A DNA stretch of 64,000 bases from Petropleomorpha daqingensis (GTDB lineage: Bacteria; Actinomycetota; Actinomycetes; Mycobacteriales; Geodermatophilaceae): assembly GCF_013408985.1 (NCBI RefSeq), contig NZ_JACBZT010000001.1, positions 5,101,197 through 5,165,196 on the forward strand, given 5' to 3'. Position 1 is the stretch's first letter. Every line of letters begins with the position of its first letter. Of this stretch, positions 1-8,362 are shown one piece after another. The translations under genes were made by a program, and so were the position numbers. The notes below the pieces were generated by a model. The model was not told where the DNA came from and did not search any database. It worked only from the letters and a program-made list of their open reading frames with translations.

Positions 1-1
1 G

Positions 2-1090
2 CTCGCCGGGGTGCTGCGCGACCTGGTCGCGCGCAACGACCTCGACCCCGCGGTGATCGACGACGTCATCACCGGCTGCGTCGGCCAGGCCGGCGAGCAG
101 GCGGTCAACATCGGCCGCAGCGCCGTCCTGTCCGCCGGGTTCCCCGAGTCGGTGCCGGCGACCACCATCGACCGGCAGTGCGGCTCGAGCCAGCAGGCGG
201 CCCACTTCGCCGCGCAGGGCGTGCTCGCCGGCGTCTACGACGTCGTCGTCGCCTGCGGCGTGGAGTCGATGAGCAGGGTGCCGATGGGCACCTCGACCGG
301 CGGCAAGGACCCCTTCGGCCCGGGCATGGCCGCCCGCTACCCCGACGGCCTGGTCAACCAGGGCGTCTCCGCCGAGCTGATCGCCGCGCGCTGGAAGCTC
401 GACCGGGAGCAGCTCGACGAGTACTCGGCGCGCTCGCACCAGCGGGCCGCGGCCACCGCCGCGGCCGGCGGCTTCGACAACGAGATCCTGGCGGTGTCGC
501 TGCCCGACGGCGGCGCGCACACCACCGACGAGACCGTCCGGGCGGCCACCACCGCCGAGGGGCTGGCCGGGCTCAAGGCCTCGTTCCGCACCGACGCGAT
601 GGCCGAGCGGTTCCCGGAGATCGGCTGGTCGATCACGCCGGGCAACTCCTCGCCGCTGACCGACGGCGCCTCGGCGACGCTGATCATGAGCGAGGCGGCG
701 GTGCAGCGGTTCGGGCTGCGCCCGCGGGCGCGGTTCCACTCCTTCGCCGTCGTCGGTGACGACCCCCTGCTCATGCTCACCGGCCCGATCCCCGCGACGA
801 AGAAGGTGCTCGCCACGGCCGGGCTGTCCATCGACGACATCGACGCCTACGAGGTCAACGAGGCGTTCGCGCCGGTGCCGCTGGCCTGGGCGCAGGAGCT
901 CAACGCCGACCCGGAGAAGCTCAACCCGCGGGGCGGGGCCATCGCCCTGGGGCACGCCCTGGGCGCCAGCGGCACCCGGCTGCTGACCACGCTGGTCAAC
1001 CACCTGGAGCAGACCGGAGGGCGGTACGGGCTGCAGACGATGTGCGAGGGTGGCGGCCTGGCCAACGCGACGATCGTCGAGCGGCTGTAG
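2..1090 (+). CDS. Acetyl-CoA acyltransferase (thiolase), 5'-truncated
   Basis: Thiolase, which cleaves or forms the C-C bond of 3-oxoacyl-CoA using CoA. The frame is open through the left window edge, so the N-terminus (about 25-30 residues) lies outside; 362 residues are visible. The nucleophile is in DRQCGSSQQA (Cys codon 179-181). NEAFAPVPLAW, the GHALGASGTR glycine loop and the C-terminal CEGGG active-site Cys follow, so all thiolase signatures are present. An acyl-CoA dehydrogenase starts 28 bases downstream and a phosphotransferase follows, which suggests a fatty or branched acyl-CoA degradation operon. Exact substrate is unknown; degradative (FadA-like) is more likely than biosynthetic from this context. 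Confidence 0.93.
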   Translation, partial: LAGVLRDLVARNDLDPAVIDDVITGCVGQAGEQAVNIGRSAVLSAGFPESVPATTIDRQCGSSQQAAHFAAQGVLAGVYDVVVACGVESMSRVPMGTSTGGKDPFGPGMAARYPDGLVNQGVSAELIAARWKLDREQLDEYSARSHQRAAATAAAGGFDNEILAVSLPDGGAHTTDETVRAATTAEGLAGLKASFRTDAMAERFPEIGWSITPGNSSPLTDGASATLIMSEAAVQRFGLRPRARFHSFAVVGDDPLLMLTGPIPATKKVLATAGLSIDDIDAYEVNEAFAPVPLAWAQELNADPEKLNPRGGAIALGHALGASGTRLLTTLVNHLEQTGGRYGLQTMCEGGGLANATIVERL

Positions 1091-1118
1091 GCCCCCTCTC
1101 GGACACCGTGGAGTCAGC

Positions 1119-2375
1119 GTGGACTTCTCCCTGCCCCCGGCCCTGACCACCCTGCTCGGCGAGCTCGACGCGTTCATCGACGCGGAGATCGCGCCGCTGC
1201 AGGAGCAGGACGACAACCAGCGGTTCTTCGACCACCGCCGGGAGTTCGCGCGCACGGACGTCGAGGGCGGCGGCGTGCCGCGGCGGGAGTGGGAGGAGCT
1301 CCTCGCCGAGGTCCGCCGCCGCGCCGACGCCGCCGGGTTCCTCCGCTACAGCCTCCCGGCGGAGCTCGGCGGCCGCGACGGCTCGAACCTGGACATGGCG
1401 GTCATCCGCGAGCACCTGGCGCACCGTGGTCTGGGCCTGCACAACGACCTGCAGAACGAGCACAGCGTCGTCGGCAACCTGGTGTTCCCGCACCTGCTGC
1501 ACCTGTTCGGCACGCCCGAGCAGAAGGAGGAGCTGCTCGAACCGTCGCTGCGCGGCGAGCGCGGGCTGGCCTTCGGTCTCACCGAGCCCGACCACGGCAG
1601 CGATGCCACCTGGATGGAGACGACCGCGGTCCGCCGGGACGGCGACTGGGTGATCAACGGCGGCAAGCGGTGGAACACCGGGGTGCACTCGGCCACGCAC
1701 GACCTCGTGTTCGCCCGCACCTCCGGCGAGCCGGGGCACGCCCGCGGGATCACCGCGTTCCTCGTGCCCACCGACTCCCCCGGGTTCGAGGTGCCGTTCT
1801 TCTGGTGGACGTTCAACATGCCCAGCGACCACGGCGAGGTGACGCTCACCGACGTCCGGGTGCCCCACTCGGCGATCCTCGGCGCGGAGGGCGAGGGCCT
1901 GGCGGTCGCGCAGACGTTCCTGCACGAGAACCGGATCCGCCAGGCCGCCTCGGGCGTCGGCGCGGCCCAGTACTGCATCGACGAGTCGGTGGCCTACGCC
2001 AAGCGGCGGGTGACGTTCGGCAAGCCGCTGGCCGAGCGGCAGGCGATCCAGTTCCCGCTGGTGGAGCTGGCCACCGAGGCCGAGCTGGTGCGCACGCTGA
2101 TCCGCAAGACGGCGGTGGAGCTCGACGAGCTGACCGCCCGCGGGGAGCCGGCGGTGTCGATCGGGCACCGGGTGTCGATGTGCAACTACCGCGGCAACCG
2201 GCTGGTCTGCGAGGCGGCGGACCGCGCCATGCAGGTGCACGGCGGCATGGGCTACAGCCGGCACCTGCCGTTCGAGCACATCTACCGGCACCACCGGCGG
2301 TACCGGATCACCGAGGGGTCCGAGGAGATCCAGATGCGGCGGGTGGCCGGGGCCCTCTTCGGCTACCTGAAGTGA
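1119..2375 (+). CDS. Acyl-CoA dehydrogenase family protein
   Basis: FAD-dependent acyl-CoA dehydrogenase, 418 aa, introducing the alpha-beta double bond of an acyl-CoA. Seen: an N-terminal helical domain, GLTEPDHGSDATWMET in the middle beta domain, QVHGGMGYSRHLPFEH, and ITEGSEEIQ near the C-terminus where these enzymes carry the catalytic Glu. The frame is open further upstream, but GTG at 1119 is preferred: it follows the thiolase stop and the protein then begins at the usual position (VDFSLPPALT). The next gene starts inside its stop codon (GTGA overlap), so the two are translationally coupled. The N-terminus is slightly longer than in short-chain members, resembling the bacterial group paired with aminoglycoside-phosphotransferase-like kinases. 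Confidence 0.93.
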   Translation: MDFSLPPALTTLLGELDAFIDAEIAPLQEQDDNQRFFDHRREFARTDVEGGGVPRREWEELLAEVRRRADAAGFLRYSLPAELGGRDGSNLDMAVIREHLAHRGLGLHNDLQNEHSVVGNLVFPHLLHLFGTPEQKEELLEPSLRGERGLAFGLTEPDHGSDATWMETTAVRRDGDWVINGGKRWNTGVHSATHDLVFARTSGEPGHARGITAFLVPTDSPGFEVPFFWWTFNMPSDHGEVTLTDVRVPHSAILGAEGEGLAVAQTFLHENRIRQAASGVGAAQYCIDESVAYAKRRVTFGKPLAERQAIQFPLVELATEAELVRTLIRKTAVELDELTARGEPAVSIGHRVSMCNYRGNRLVCEAADRAMQVHGGMGYSRHLPFEHIYRHHRRYRITEGSEEIQMRRVAGALFGYLK

Positions 2376-3667
2376 TCGAGGCCCTGACCGCGCGGCTCGG
2401 TGTCCCGGTCGAGGACCTCACCCGGCTCTCCGGCGGCGCCAACCGGGAGACCTGGGCGTTGCGCGCAGGGGACCGGGAGCTGGTGCTGCGCGGTGGGGCG
2501 GGCACCGGCAGCGTCGGCCTGGCCGTCGAGGCGGAGGCGATGACCGCGGCGGGGCGGGCCGGCGTGCCGGTCCCCGAGGTGGTCGGGACCGGGGAGCTCG
2601 ACGGCCGCCCCTACCTGCTCATGGGCCGGGTGGACGGCGAGACGATTCCCCGCCGCATCCTCCGGGATCCCGCGCTGGCCGCCCCCGGCCGGGCGCGCGA
2701 GCTGGGCGCGCTGCTGGCGCGGCTGCACACCGTGCCGCTCGGCGAGGTGCCCTCCGTCGTCCCGGTCGGGGATCCGCTGGCCGGGTTGCACGCGGACTAC
2801 CTCGCCGGGGGGCGCGTGCCGCCGCCCGGGCTGGCCCTGGGGCTGCGCGAGCTGGCCCGCACGCAGCCCGAGCGCTCCGGCGAGTGCCTGGTGCACGGTG
2901 ACTTCCGGATGGGCAACCTGATGCTCGGCACCGACGGCGTCCGGGCGGTGCTGGACTGGGAGCTCGTGCACACCGGCGACCCGGTGGAGGACCTCGGCTG
3001 GCTGTGCGCCAAGGTCTGGCGGTTCGGCTCGCCGCACCCGGCCGGCGGCCTGGGTTCCCGCGACGAGCTGCTCGACGGCTACGCGGCGGTCGCCGGGTGG
3101 CGGCCGTCGGCGGCGCAACTGCACTGGTGGGAGCTCTACGCCACCGTCCGGTGGGGACTCATGACCGGCCTGATGGCCGAGCGGCACCTGTCGGGGGCCG
3201 AGCCGTCGGTCGAGCTGGCCGCGATCGGCCGGCGCGCGTGCGAGCAGGAGTTCGACGTGCTGCTCGCCCTCGACCTGGCCGCGCCGGAGAGCTCCGTCCC
3301 GCCCGAGCCCGCGGACGACGGCGTCGACCTCTACGGCCGGCCGACGGCGACCGAGCTGCTCGAGGCGGTCGCCGCGTTCCTCGCCGCCGACGTGCAGCCC
3401 GGCGGGAACCGGGTGGGCTTCCACGCGCGGGTCGCCGGCAACGTGCTGGCCACGGTGCGCCGGGAGCTGGTGCTCGGGCCGGCTGCCCGCGAGCGGAACC
3501 GGACGCGCCTGGACCGGCTGGGCTGCGCCGACGACGTCGCGCTCGCCCGGGCGATCGCCGACGGCAGCCTCGACGACCGGTGGGACGACGTCGTCGACGC
3601 GGTGCGGGAGGGCGTGCGCGACCGGGTGCTGGTGGCCAACCCGCGTCACCTCACCGCGCCGGCCTGA
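2372..3667 (+). CDS. Phosphotransferase family protein with C-terminal DUF6285-like domain
   Basis: Aminoglycoside-phosphotransferase-fold kinase (431 aa) like the kinase half of animal ACAD10/11. Seen: nucleotide loop SGGANRETW, catalytic VHGDFRMGN and metal-binding LDWELVHTGDP, all in order over residues about 15-220. The last 120 residues (from YGRPTATELLEAV through FHARVAGNVL) look like the DUF6285 domain often fused to this kinase in actinobacteria. The GTG start at 2372 overlaps the preceding acyl-CoA dehydrogenase stop. Known ACAD11-type partners phosphorylate 4-hydroxyacyl-CoAs before elimination; a similar role in hydroxyacyl-CoA breakdown is plausible here but inferred. Its end overlaps the convergent FRG gene by 17 bases. 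Confidence 0.88.
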   Translation: MIEALTARLGVPVEDLTRLSGGANRETWALRAGDRELVLRGGAGTGSVGLAVEAEAMTAAGRAGVPVPEVVGTGELDGRPYLLMGRVDGETIPRRILRDPALAAPGRARELGALLARLHTVPLGEVPSVVPVGDPLAGLHADYLAGGRVPPPGLALGLRELARTQPERSGECLVHGDFRMGNLMLGTDGVRAVLDWELVHTGDPVEDLGWLCAKVWRFGSPHPAGGLGSRDELLDGYAAVAGWRPSAAQLHWWELYATVRWGLMTGLMAERHLSGAEPSVELAAIGRRACEQEFDVLLALDLAAPESSVPPEPADDGVDLYGRPTATELLEAVAAFLAADVQPGGNRVGFHARVAGNVLATVRRELVLGPAARERNRTRLDRLGCADDVALARAIADGSLDDRWDDVVDAVREGVRDRVLVANPRHLTAPA

Positions 3668-4535
3668 GGTCGCCGACCGCGTCCACGTCGTCGTAGGCCG
3701 AGACCGCCTCGGGCAGCGGGTGCAGCGCGACCTCGCCGTCGCGGAGGGCGTCGCGGAACCCGGCGGCGTCGGGGTAGACGGTGCTGCGGCGACGGTGCAG
3801 CGCGACCAGGTGGTCCCGCAGCTTCTTCTTCATCCGGCCCGGGATCACGATCGCGCAGAACGGCAACCGGGTGGGGCGGCCGGCCGCGCGCTCGGCCGGG
3901 GAGAACAGGTTCGCCAGCCGCTCCTTGCCCGGTGGATCGGAGAACGGCAGCGGCAGTCCGTCGGCACCGGCCGGTGCCGCCCCGACCGGGACGGCGCCGG
4001 AGAGGAACAGCCCCTCCTGCGCCTGCATCCGCTCGCTGCGCCGCGCCGGGCGCACCAGGAACGGGGCACCGGTCTTCGCCGAGACCGCCAGCGCGTGGCG
4101 CAGCGACCACTCGGGCGCGGCAGACGGTTCGGCCGTGCCGTAGGTCGGGGACTCGGTGACGTCGAAGGCGAACAGGACGCCGGCCTCGTCGTCCCGCTCG
4201 CAGGCGAACCACAACGCCGTCACCGGGTTGTCCGTGACGTCGAGCAGGCGGGTCGGCACGCCGGACTGGTGCAGCTCGGCGAGCAGGGCGAGGTCGGAGG
4301 CGCCGACCCCGAGACCCCATTCCCGGGCCTCGCGCAGGATCGCCGTCTCGTGCCGCCGCAGCTCCAGCTCGGTCGGCAGCGGTTCGGCCTCGTCGATGAT
4401 CAGGTCGCGCAGGAGCGAGGAGCGGATCCGGGTCGCACTGTCACCGCACCCGTGCCACACGTACCGCCGGCCGGCGGCCAGGGTCACGATCCTGGTGATC
4501 GCGCGGAACGCCTGGTCCTGGGACGTGACGCTCAT
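3651..4535 (-). CDS. FRG domain-containing protein
   Basis: 294 aa. Residues 25-45 (YVWHGCGDSATRIRSSLLR) and 75-105 (LLAELHQSGVPTRLLDVTDN then ALWFACE) match the FRG domain, named for its conserved Phe-Arg-Gly region. In this protein that tripeptide position reads WHG. The rest is a mixed alpha/beta region ending in a Pro/Leu-rich tail. The ATG at 4535 is chosen over an upstream start at 4589 because the domain begins directly after it. Function is unknown; FRG proteins are sometimes found near defence or toxin-like genes, but no partner is visible here. It stands alone between an acyl-CoA operon and yceI. Confidence 0.82.
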   Translation of the reverse strand: MSVTSQDQAFRAITRIVTLAAGRRYVWHGCGDSATRIRSSLLRDLIIDEAEPLPTELELRRHETAILREAREWGLGVGASDLALLAELHQSGVPTRLLDVTDNPVTALWFACERDDEAGVLFAFDVTESPTYGTAEPSAAPEWSLRHALAVSAKTGAPFLVRPARRSERMQAQEGLFLSGAVPVGAAPAGADGLPLPFSDPPGKERLANLFSPAERAAGRPTRLPFCAIVIPGRMKKKLRDHLVALHRRRSTVYPDAAGFRDALRDGEVALHPLPEAVSAYDDVDAVGDLRPAR

Positions 4536-4620
4536 GCCCCAGCCGCTGCGGGTCCACCGTGGGTCGGGCTGTGCTGACACGGCCCGCACTCTGCCCGCGG
4601 GGTGCGACAGTTCCCGGCGC

Positions 4621-5238
4621 TCAGCCCTGGCCGGCCGCCGGGTCGACGCGGATCGCGGAGACGTCGAACTCGATCTGGATGCGGTCGCTGACCAGCACGC
4701 CGCCGGTGTCGAGCGGGGTGTTCCAGGTCAGCCCCCACTCGCTGCGCTTGATCGCCAGCGCGCCCTCGAAGCCGACCCGCAGGTTGCCCCACGGGTCACG
4801 GGCCGAGCCGGTCAGCGCGAAGTCGACCGAGACGGGGCGGCTGACGTCCTTGATCGTCAGGTCGCCGGTCACCCGGTACAGCGCGTCGTCGATCTCCTCG
4901 ACCCGCGTCGACCCGAAGGTCAGCTCGGGGTAGCGCTCGACGTCGAGGAAATCGGGCGAGCGCAGGTGCACGTCGCGGTCCGGCGTGCCGGTGTCGATGC
5001 TCGCCGTCCGGATCCGCAGCGCGACCGAGCTCGCCGCCGGGTTCGCGGTGTCGAGGTGCGCCGCGCCCTCGAAATCGGAGAAGGAGCCCCTGACCGTGGT
5101 CACCATCGCATGCCGCGCACGGATCCCGATCCGCGTGTGCGCGACGTCGACGGCGTAGTCGCCGGTGACATCGGCGACCGCGCTGGTCGCGGCCTCGAAC
5201 TCCGTGGTCTCGCCCTCCGGCGCCCGGTGCTTGCCCAC
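4621..5238 (-). CDS. YceI family protein
   Basis: 205 aa, lipocalin-like beta barrel of the YceI family, which binds isoprenoid or other hydrophobic ligands. Seen: GDYAVDVAHTRIGIRARHAM at the start of the barrel, the SPDFLDVERYPELTF block, GDLTIKDVSRPVSVDF and a C-terminal WGLTWNTPLDTGG segment, all standard positions. No signal peptide is visible: the first 25 residues are polar (GKHRAPEGETTEFEAATS), so it is probably cytoplasmic, as for many actinobacterial members. GTG start at 5238 with a purine-rich GGGGAGG 10-12 bases upstream. Confidence 0.93.
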   Translation of the reverse strand: MGKHRAPEGETTEFEAATSAVADVTGDYAVDVAHTRIGIRARHAMVTTVRGSFSDFEGAAHLDTANPAASSVALRIRTASIDTGTPDRDVHLRSPDFLDVERYPELTFGSTRVEEIDDALYRVTGDLTIKDVSRPVSVDFALTGSARDPWGNLRVGFEGALAIKRSEWGLTWNTPLDTGGVLVSDRIQIEFDVSAIRVDPAAGQG

Positions 5239-5390
5239 GCCTGGCAGCCTCCCCCTGGTCGTCCCCCCGCCGCCCCATCGTCCCCGACGGGTCGCGACCG
5301 GCGCGCGGGGGCTCCGAGAGGCGCGATCCCGACGGGTGCCGCACCATCGAGACCGGCACGCGGGGGCCCCGAGCCGGAGACCCTCACCCG

Positions 5391-5687
5391 ATGACCAGCA
5401 CCACGCGCCTCGTGCTCCTCGTCGTCCTCTTCCTCGTCACGCTGTGGTGCCTGTACTGGCAGGGCCGCGAGCTGTCGGGGCTCAAGCGTCAGGTCGCGGG
5501 CCTGCTCGACGACCTCGTCGAGCTGCGCCGCCGGCTCCGGGACGCCGACCCGCTCCCGGCCCCCGAGCCCGCAGTGCTCGAACCGGAACCGGTCGAGGGC
5601 CCGCCGACCCGGCCGACCGGCGTGGCCATCGACACGTGGCAGCGCTCGCTGTCCCGCCGCCTGTACCACGGCGGCCACCGGGCCTGA
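5391..5687 (+). CDS. Small single-pass membrane protein, unknown function
   Basis: 98 aa, not assigned to a family. An N-terminal hydrophobic helix (residues 5-23, LVLLVVLFLVTLWCLYW) is followed by a Leu/Arg-rich amphipathic segment that may form a short coiled coil (LSGLKRQVAGLLDDLVELRR). A Pro/Glu-rich tail follows, and the protein ends in a basic patch. ATG start. It sits alone between divergent yceI and convergent dioxygenase genes. Topology with a short outside N-terminus and cytoplasmic tail is an inference from the positive charges after the helix. Confidence 0.72.
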   Translation: MTSTTRLVLLVVLFLVTLWCLYWQGRELSGLKRQVAGLLDDLVELRRRLRDADPLPAPEPAVLEPEPVEGPPTRPTGVAIDTWQRSLSRRLYHGGHRA

Positions 5688-5708
5688 GCCCGGCGACCGC
5701 CACGGGGC

Positions 5709-6569
5709 TCAGCGCGGCTGGAGCACGAAGTCGTACCGCGCCTCGAACCACGGCTGGTCGATGGTGCCGCCGTCCGGCGTCTCACCGGGCTCGCGCCGCT
5801 CGTAGTGCACGACCAGTTCCTCCTTGACGCCGAAGACGACGTCGCTGTCGAGGTAGTCGGCGCCCTCCTGGAACAGGTGGGTGATCAGCGGCTCGTAGCC
5901 CGGCACGTTGAGCAGGAAGTGCACGTGCGCCGGCCGGAAGTGGCTGATGTCAGTCTTCGTGATGAGCTCGCCGACCGGGCCGTCGACGGGGATCGTGTAG
6001 CCCAGCGGCGCGACCGTGCGCACGCAGTAGCTGCCGTCCTCGCGGGTCGTGTACTTGCCGCGCAGCCGCGCCTCGTCGACGTCGGCGTGCTGCGACTCGT
6101 AGAGGCCCTCGTTGTCGGCCTGCCAGATGTCGAGGACGGCGTCGGGCACCGGGTTGCCGTCGAGGTCCTTGACCACGCCGTGCAGGTACAGCGGCTCGCC
6201 GGGCAGGCCCTGGGACATGTCGTCGCCGTACTTCAGCTCCGGCGAGCCCTCGATGTGGAACGGGCCCAGGACGGTGGCAGGGGTCGCCCGCGGGTCGAGC
6301 TGGTGGTTCATCTGGACGACGAGCATCGACAGGCCGAGCACGTCGGAGGTGAGGATGAACTCCTCCCGCTTCTCGTTGCTGATCTGCCCGGTGCGGTTGA
6401 GCCACTGGATCGCGGCCATCCACTCGGCCTCGGTGAGCCGCACCTCGCGCGCGAAGGCGTGCAGGTGCCGCACGAGCGCGGTCATGAGCTCCGCGGTCCG
6501 CGGGTCGTGCGCGGTCGCCCAGCGCTCGACGGCCAGGTCGGTGATGTTCTCCTCGGTCACGAGCTGCAC
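5709..6569 (-). CDS. Intradiol ring-cleavage dioxygenase (hydroxyquinol/catechol 1,2-dioxygenase type)
   Basis: 286 aa Fe(III) dioxygenase that opens the aromatic ring of a diol between the hydroxyls. All four iron ligands are visible: Tyr157 (GLYESQ), Tyr191 (GYTIPVDG), His215 and His217 (RPAHVHF). The N-terminal helical domain (ITDLAVERWATAHDPRTAEL) and the length match hydroxyquinol 1,2-dioxygenases, which yield maleylacetate, better than catechol enzymes; this is a family impression, not proof. GTG start with AGGAGG about 5 bases upstream. It is last in a four-gene leftward operon with a QOR-like oxidoreductase, a citryl-CoA-lyase-like protein and a CoA-transferase. Confidence 0.92.
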   Translation of the reverse strand: MQLVTEENITDLAVERWATAHDPRTAELMTALVRHLHAFAREVRLTEAEWMAAIQWLNRTGQISNEKREEFILTSDVLGLSMLVVQMNHQLDPRATPATVLGPFHIEGSPELKYGDDMSQGLPGEPLYLHGVVKDLDGNPVPDAVLDIWQADNEGLYESQHADVDEARLRGKYTTREDGSYCVRTVAPLGYTIPVDGPVGELITKTDISHFRPAHVHFLLNVPGYEPLITHLFQEGADYLDSDVVFGVKEELVVHYERREPGETPDGGTIDQPWFEARYDFVLQPR

Positions 6570-6578
6570 GGGAACCTC

Positions 6579-7550
6579 CTAGGGGATCAACACGAAACGG
6601 ACGCCGGCGTCGCCGGTGGCCTGGCGTCGCCAGGCCTCGCCGACGTCGGTGAGCGGGAGCGTCTCGGCGGCGACGGTGAGCCGGCCGGCCGCGGCGTGGG
6701 TGGTGACGGCGGTCAGCGCCTCGCGGCGCTGCTCGATGGTGATGCCGTTGTTGGTGTAGCCGAGGATGCTGGCCGTCTTCGCGCGCAGCACTGCCGAGGA
6801 GAACCCGGCGTCGTCGCGCATCGCGCCGCCGATGTTGACCAGCCGGCCGCACGGGGCGAGCACCCGGACGGCGGCGGTGGCGGCCGGCCCGAAGACCGGG
6901 TCGACGACGACGTCCACGCTGCCGTCGAACGCCTTGGTGATCCGCTGGGCGAGCTCGTCGACGTCGGCGGTCAGCCGCACGACCTCGTCGGCACCGGCGG
7001 CGGTGGCCCGCTGCTCCGCGGCGGCGTTGCGGCACACGGCGACCACCCGGCAGGCGCCGAGCGCCTTCGCCGCACCGATCGCGGCCTGCCCGACCCCTCC
7101 GCCCCCGCCCAGCACGAGCACCCGCTCGCCCGGCTCGAGCTGCGCCCGCCAGGTCAGCGCCATCCAGGCGGCGACGCCGGAGAGGCCGACCGCGGCGGCG
7201 ATCTCGTCGGGGACGTCCGGTGGCAGCGGGATGACGTCGGCGTCGCGGACCAGGCAGCGCTCGGCCATGCTGCCGTCGCCCGGCGCCATGCCGGCCTGCG
7301 TCGCGACGAACACCCGCGTCCCCACCGCGTGCACCGCGGACTGCTCGACCCGCCCGACGCCCTGGACGCCGGGGACGTAGGGCACCGGCGGCCGCCCGAA
7401 GTAGGAGGTGCCGCTCGCGCAGAGCAGGTCCAGCGGCACGACCGGGGCGGCGGTCACGGTGACGACCGCCTGCCCCTGGGCGGGGGTGGGGTCGGGGTGC
7501 TCACCGGGCTCGGGCGGCTGCCCGAGGGTGCGGACGACGGCCGCGCGCAT
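6579..7550 (-). CDS. Zinc-free MDR-family oxidoreductase (quinone oxidoreductase-like)
   Basis: 323 aa medium-chain dehydrogenase/reductase. The GroES-like N-terminal domain carries PYVPGVQGVGRVE in place of the zinc-binding GHE motif, and the Rossmann domain has VLVLGGGGGVGQAAIG for NADP(H). No catalytic or structural Cys cluster is seen, so it is of the quinone-oxidoreductase/enoyl-reductase type. It lies 9 bases upstream of the dioxygenase gene and 2 bases after the citryl-CoA-lyase-like gene. In an aromatic pathway it could reduce a ring-cleavage product such as maleylacetate, although the classical maleylacetate reductase is an iron-type enzyme, so this is only a hypothesis. Confidence 0.88.
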   Translation of the reverse strand: MRAAVVRTLGQPPEPGEHPDPTPAQGQAVVTVTAAPVVPLDLLCASGTSYFGRPPVPYVPGVQGVGRVEQSAVHAVGTRVFVATQAGMAPGDGSMAERCLVRDADVIPLPPDVPDEIAAAVGLSGVAAWMALTWRAQLEPGERVLVLGGGGGVGQAAIGAAKALGACRVVAVCRNAAAEQRATAAGADEVVRLTADVDELAQRITKAFDGSVDVVVDPVFGPAATAAVRVLAPCGRLVNIGGAMRDDAGFSSAVLRAKTASILGYTNNGITIEQRREALTAVTTHAAAGRLTVAAETLPLTDVGEAWRRQATGDAGVRFVLIP

Positions 7551-7552
7551 CG

Positions 7553-8362
7553 CTACCCCTCTCCGCCGGGGACGTACGGGTCGGGGGGCACCGAGCGGTT
7601 GTTCAGGTCCACCGACAGGAAGATCTCGTTGGCGACCGGGTGGCGCAGCTCCTCGGCGAGCTGGCCGATCAGCCCGGCGGTGCGCGCGAGCAGGGCGAAG
7701 CCGCGCAGCAGCTCCAGCGGCAGCCCGAGGTCGGCGAGCGCGGCGCCGCAGACGCCGGCCCCGTTGAGCGGCAGGCTCCTCCCCAGCACCTGGGGGTGCA
7801 CGCGGCCGATCGCGGCGAACAGCGACAGGTGCGGGCCGTACAGCCCCTCCTCCTCCGCGATCGCGAACAGCCGCGGGGTGCGCGGGTCGCCGTCCTTGTG
7901 CACGTGGTGCCCGAGCCCGGGGACGAACCGGCGGGCCTCACGCTGGGCGCGGACGGTCTCCAGCGCCAGCGCGTCCCATGCTGGCTCGTCGGTCGGAAGC
8001 GGCCCGTCCACGTGGCTGAGGACATCGTGGATGAAGCGGCCGCAGTCCTCGGTGACGCCGAGGAAGCGCGAGCCGCCGCCGAGCAGGCCGGCGGCGAGCG
8101 CGCCCTGCACGGAGTCCGGCGCCCCCAGGTAGGTCAGCCGGGTGACGATCGCGGTCGGCGTGAAGCCGTGGTCGGCCAGCGCGGCGAGCACCGCCTCGAA
8201 GACCCGCGTCTCGCCCGGCGCGGGACGGCGCTGGGTGGCCAGCCAGAAGGCCAGCTCGCCGAAGCCGACGCTGCCCATGACGTCGTCGGCCAGGCTCTGC
8301 CCGAGCAGCGTGATGTCGTGCAGGCTCGAGGCGCCCAGCGCGGTCGGGTACTCGTCAGCCAT
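7553..8362 (-). CDS. Citrate synthase-fold protein, citryl-CoA lyase type
   Basis: 269 aa, much shorter than citrate synthase (about 370-430 aa) and the size of stand-alone citryl-CoA lyases. Seen: the catalytic block GLGHHVHKDGDPR (residues 149-161), corresponding to GxGHxVYK-DPR, and LPLNGAGVCGAALADLGLP (197-215), where synthases read LPVNxDGVxAALL. Expected chemistry is reversible Claisen cleavage of a 3-hydroxy-3-carboxyacyl-CoA to acetyl-CoA and a 2-oxo acid. The start overlaps the end of the CoA-transferase gene by 8 bases, which suggests the transferase makes its CoA-thioester substrate. The true substrate (citryl-, citramalyl- or another acyl-CoA) cannot be read from sequence. Confidence 0.85.
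   Translation of the reverse strand: MADEYPTALGASSLHDITLLGQSLADDVMGSVGFGELAFWLATQRRPAPGETRVFEAVLAALADHGFTPTAIVTRLTYLGAPDSVQGALAAGLLGGGSRFLGVTEDCGRFIHDVLSHVDGPLPTDEPAWDALALETVRAQREARRFVPGLGHHVHKDGDPRTPRLFAIAEEEGLYGPHLSLFAAIGRVHPQVLGRSLPLNGAGVCGAALADLGLPLELLRGFALLARTAGLIGQLAEELRHPVANEIFLSVDLNNRSVPPDPYVPGGEG

Noticed and set aside
3651-4535. FRG-domain gene as part of an anti-phage system
   Set aside because: No nuclease, NTPase or other defence partner lies beside it; its neighbours are metabolic and yceI.
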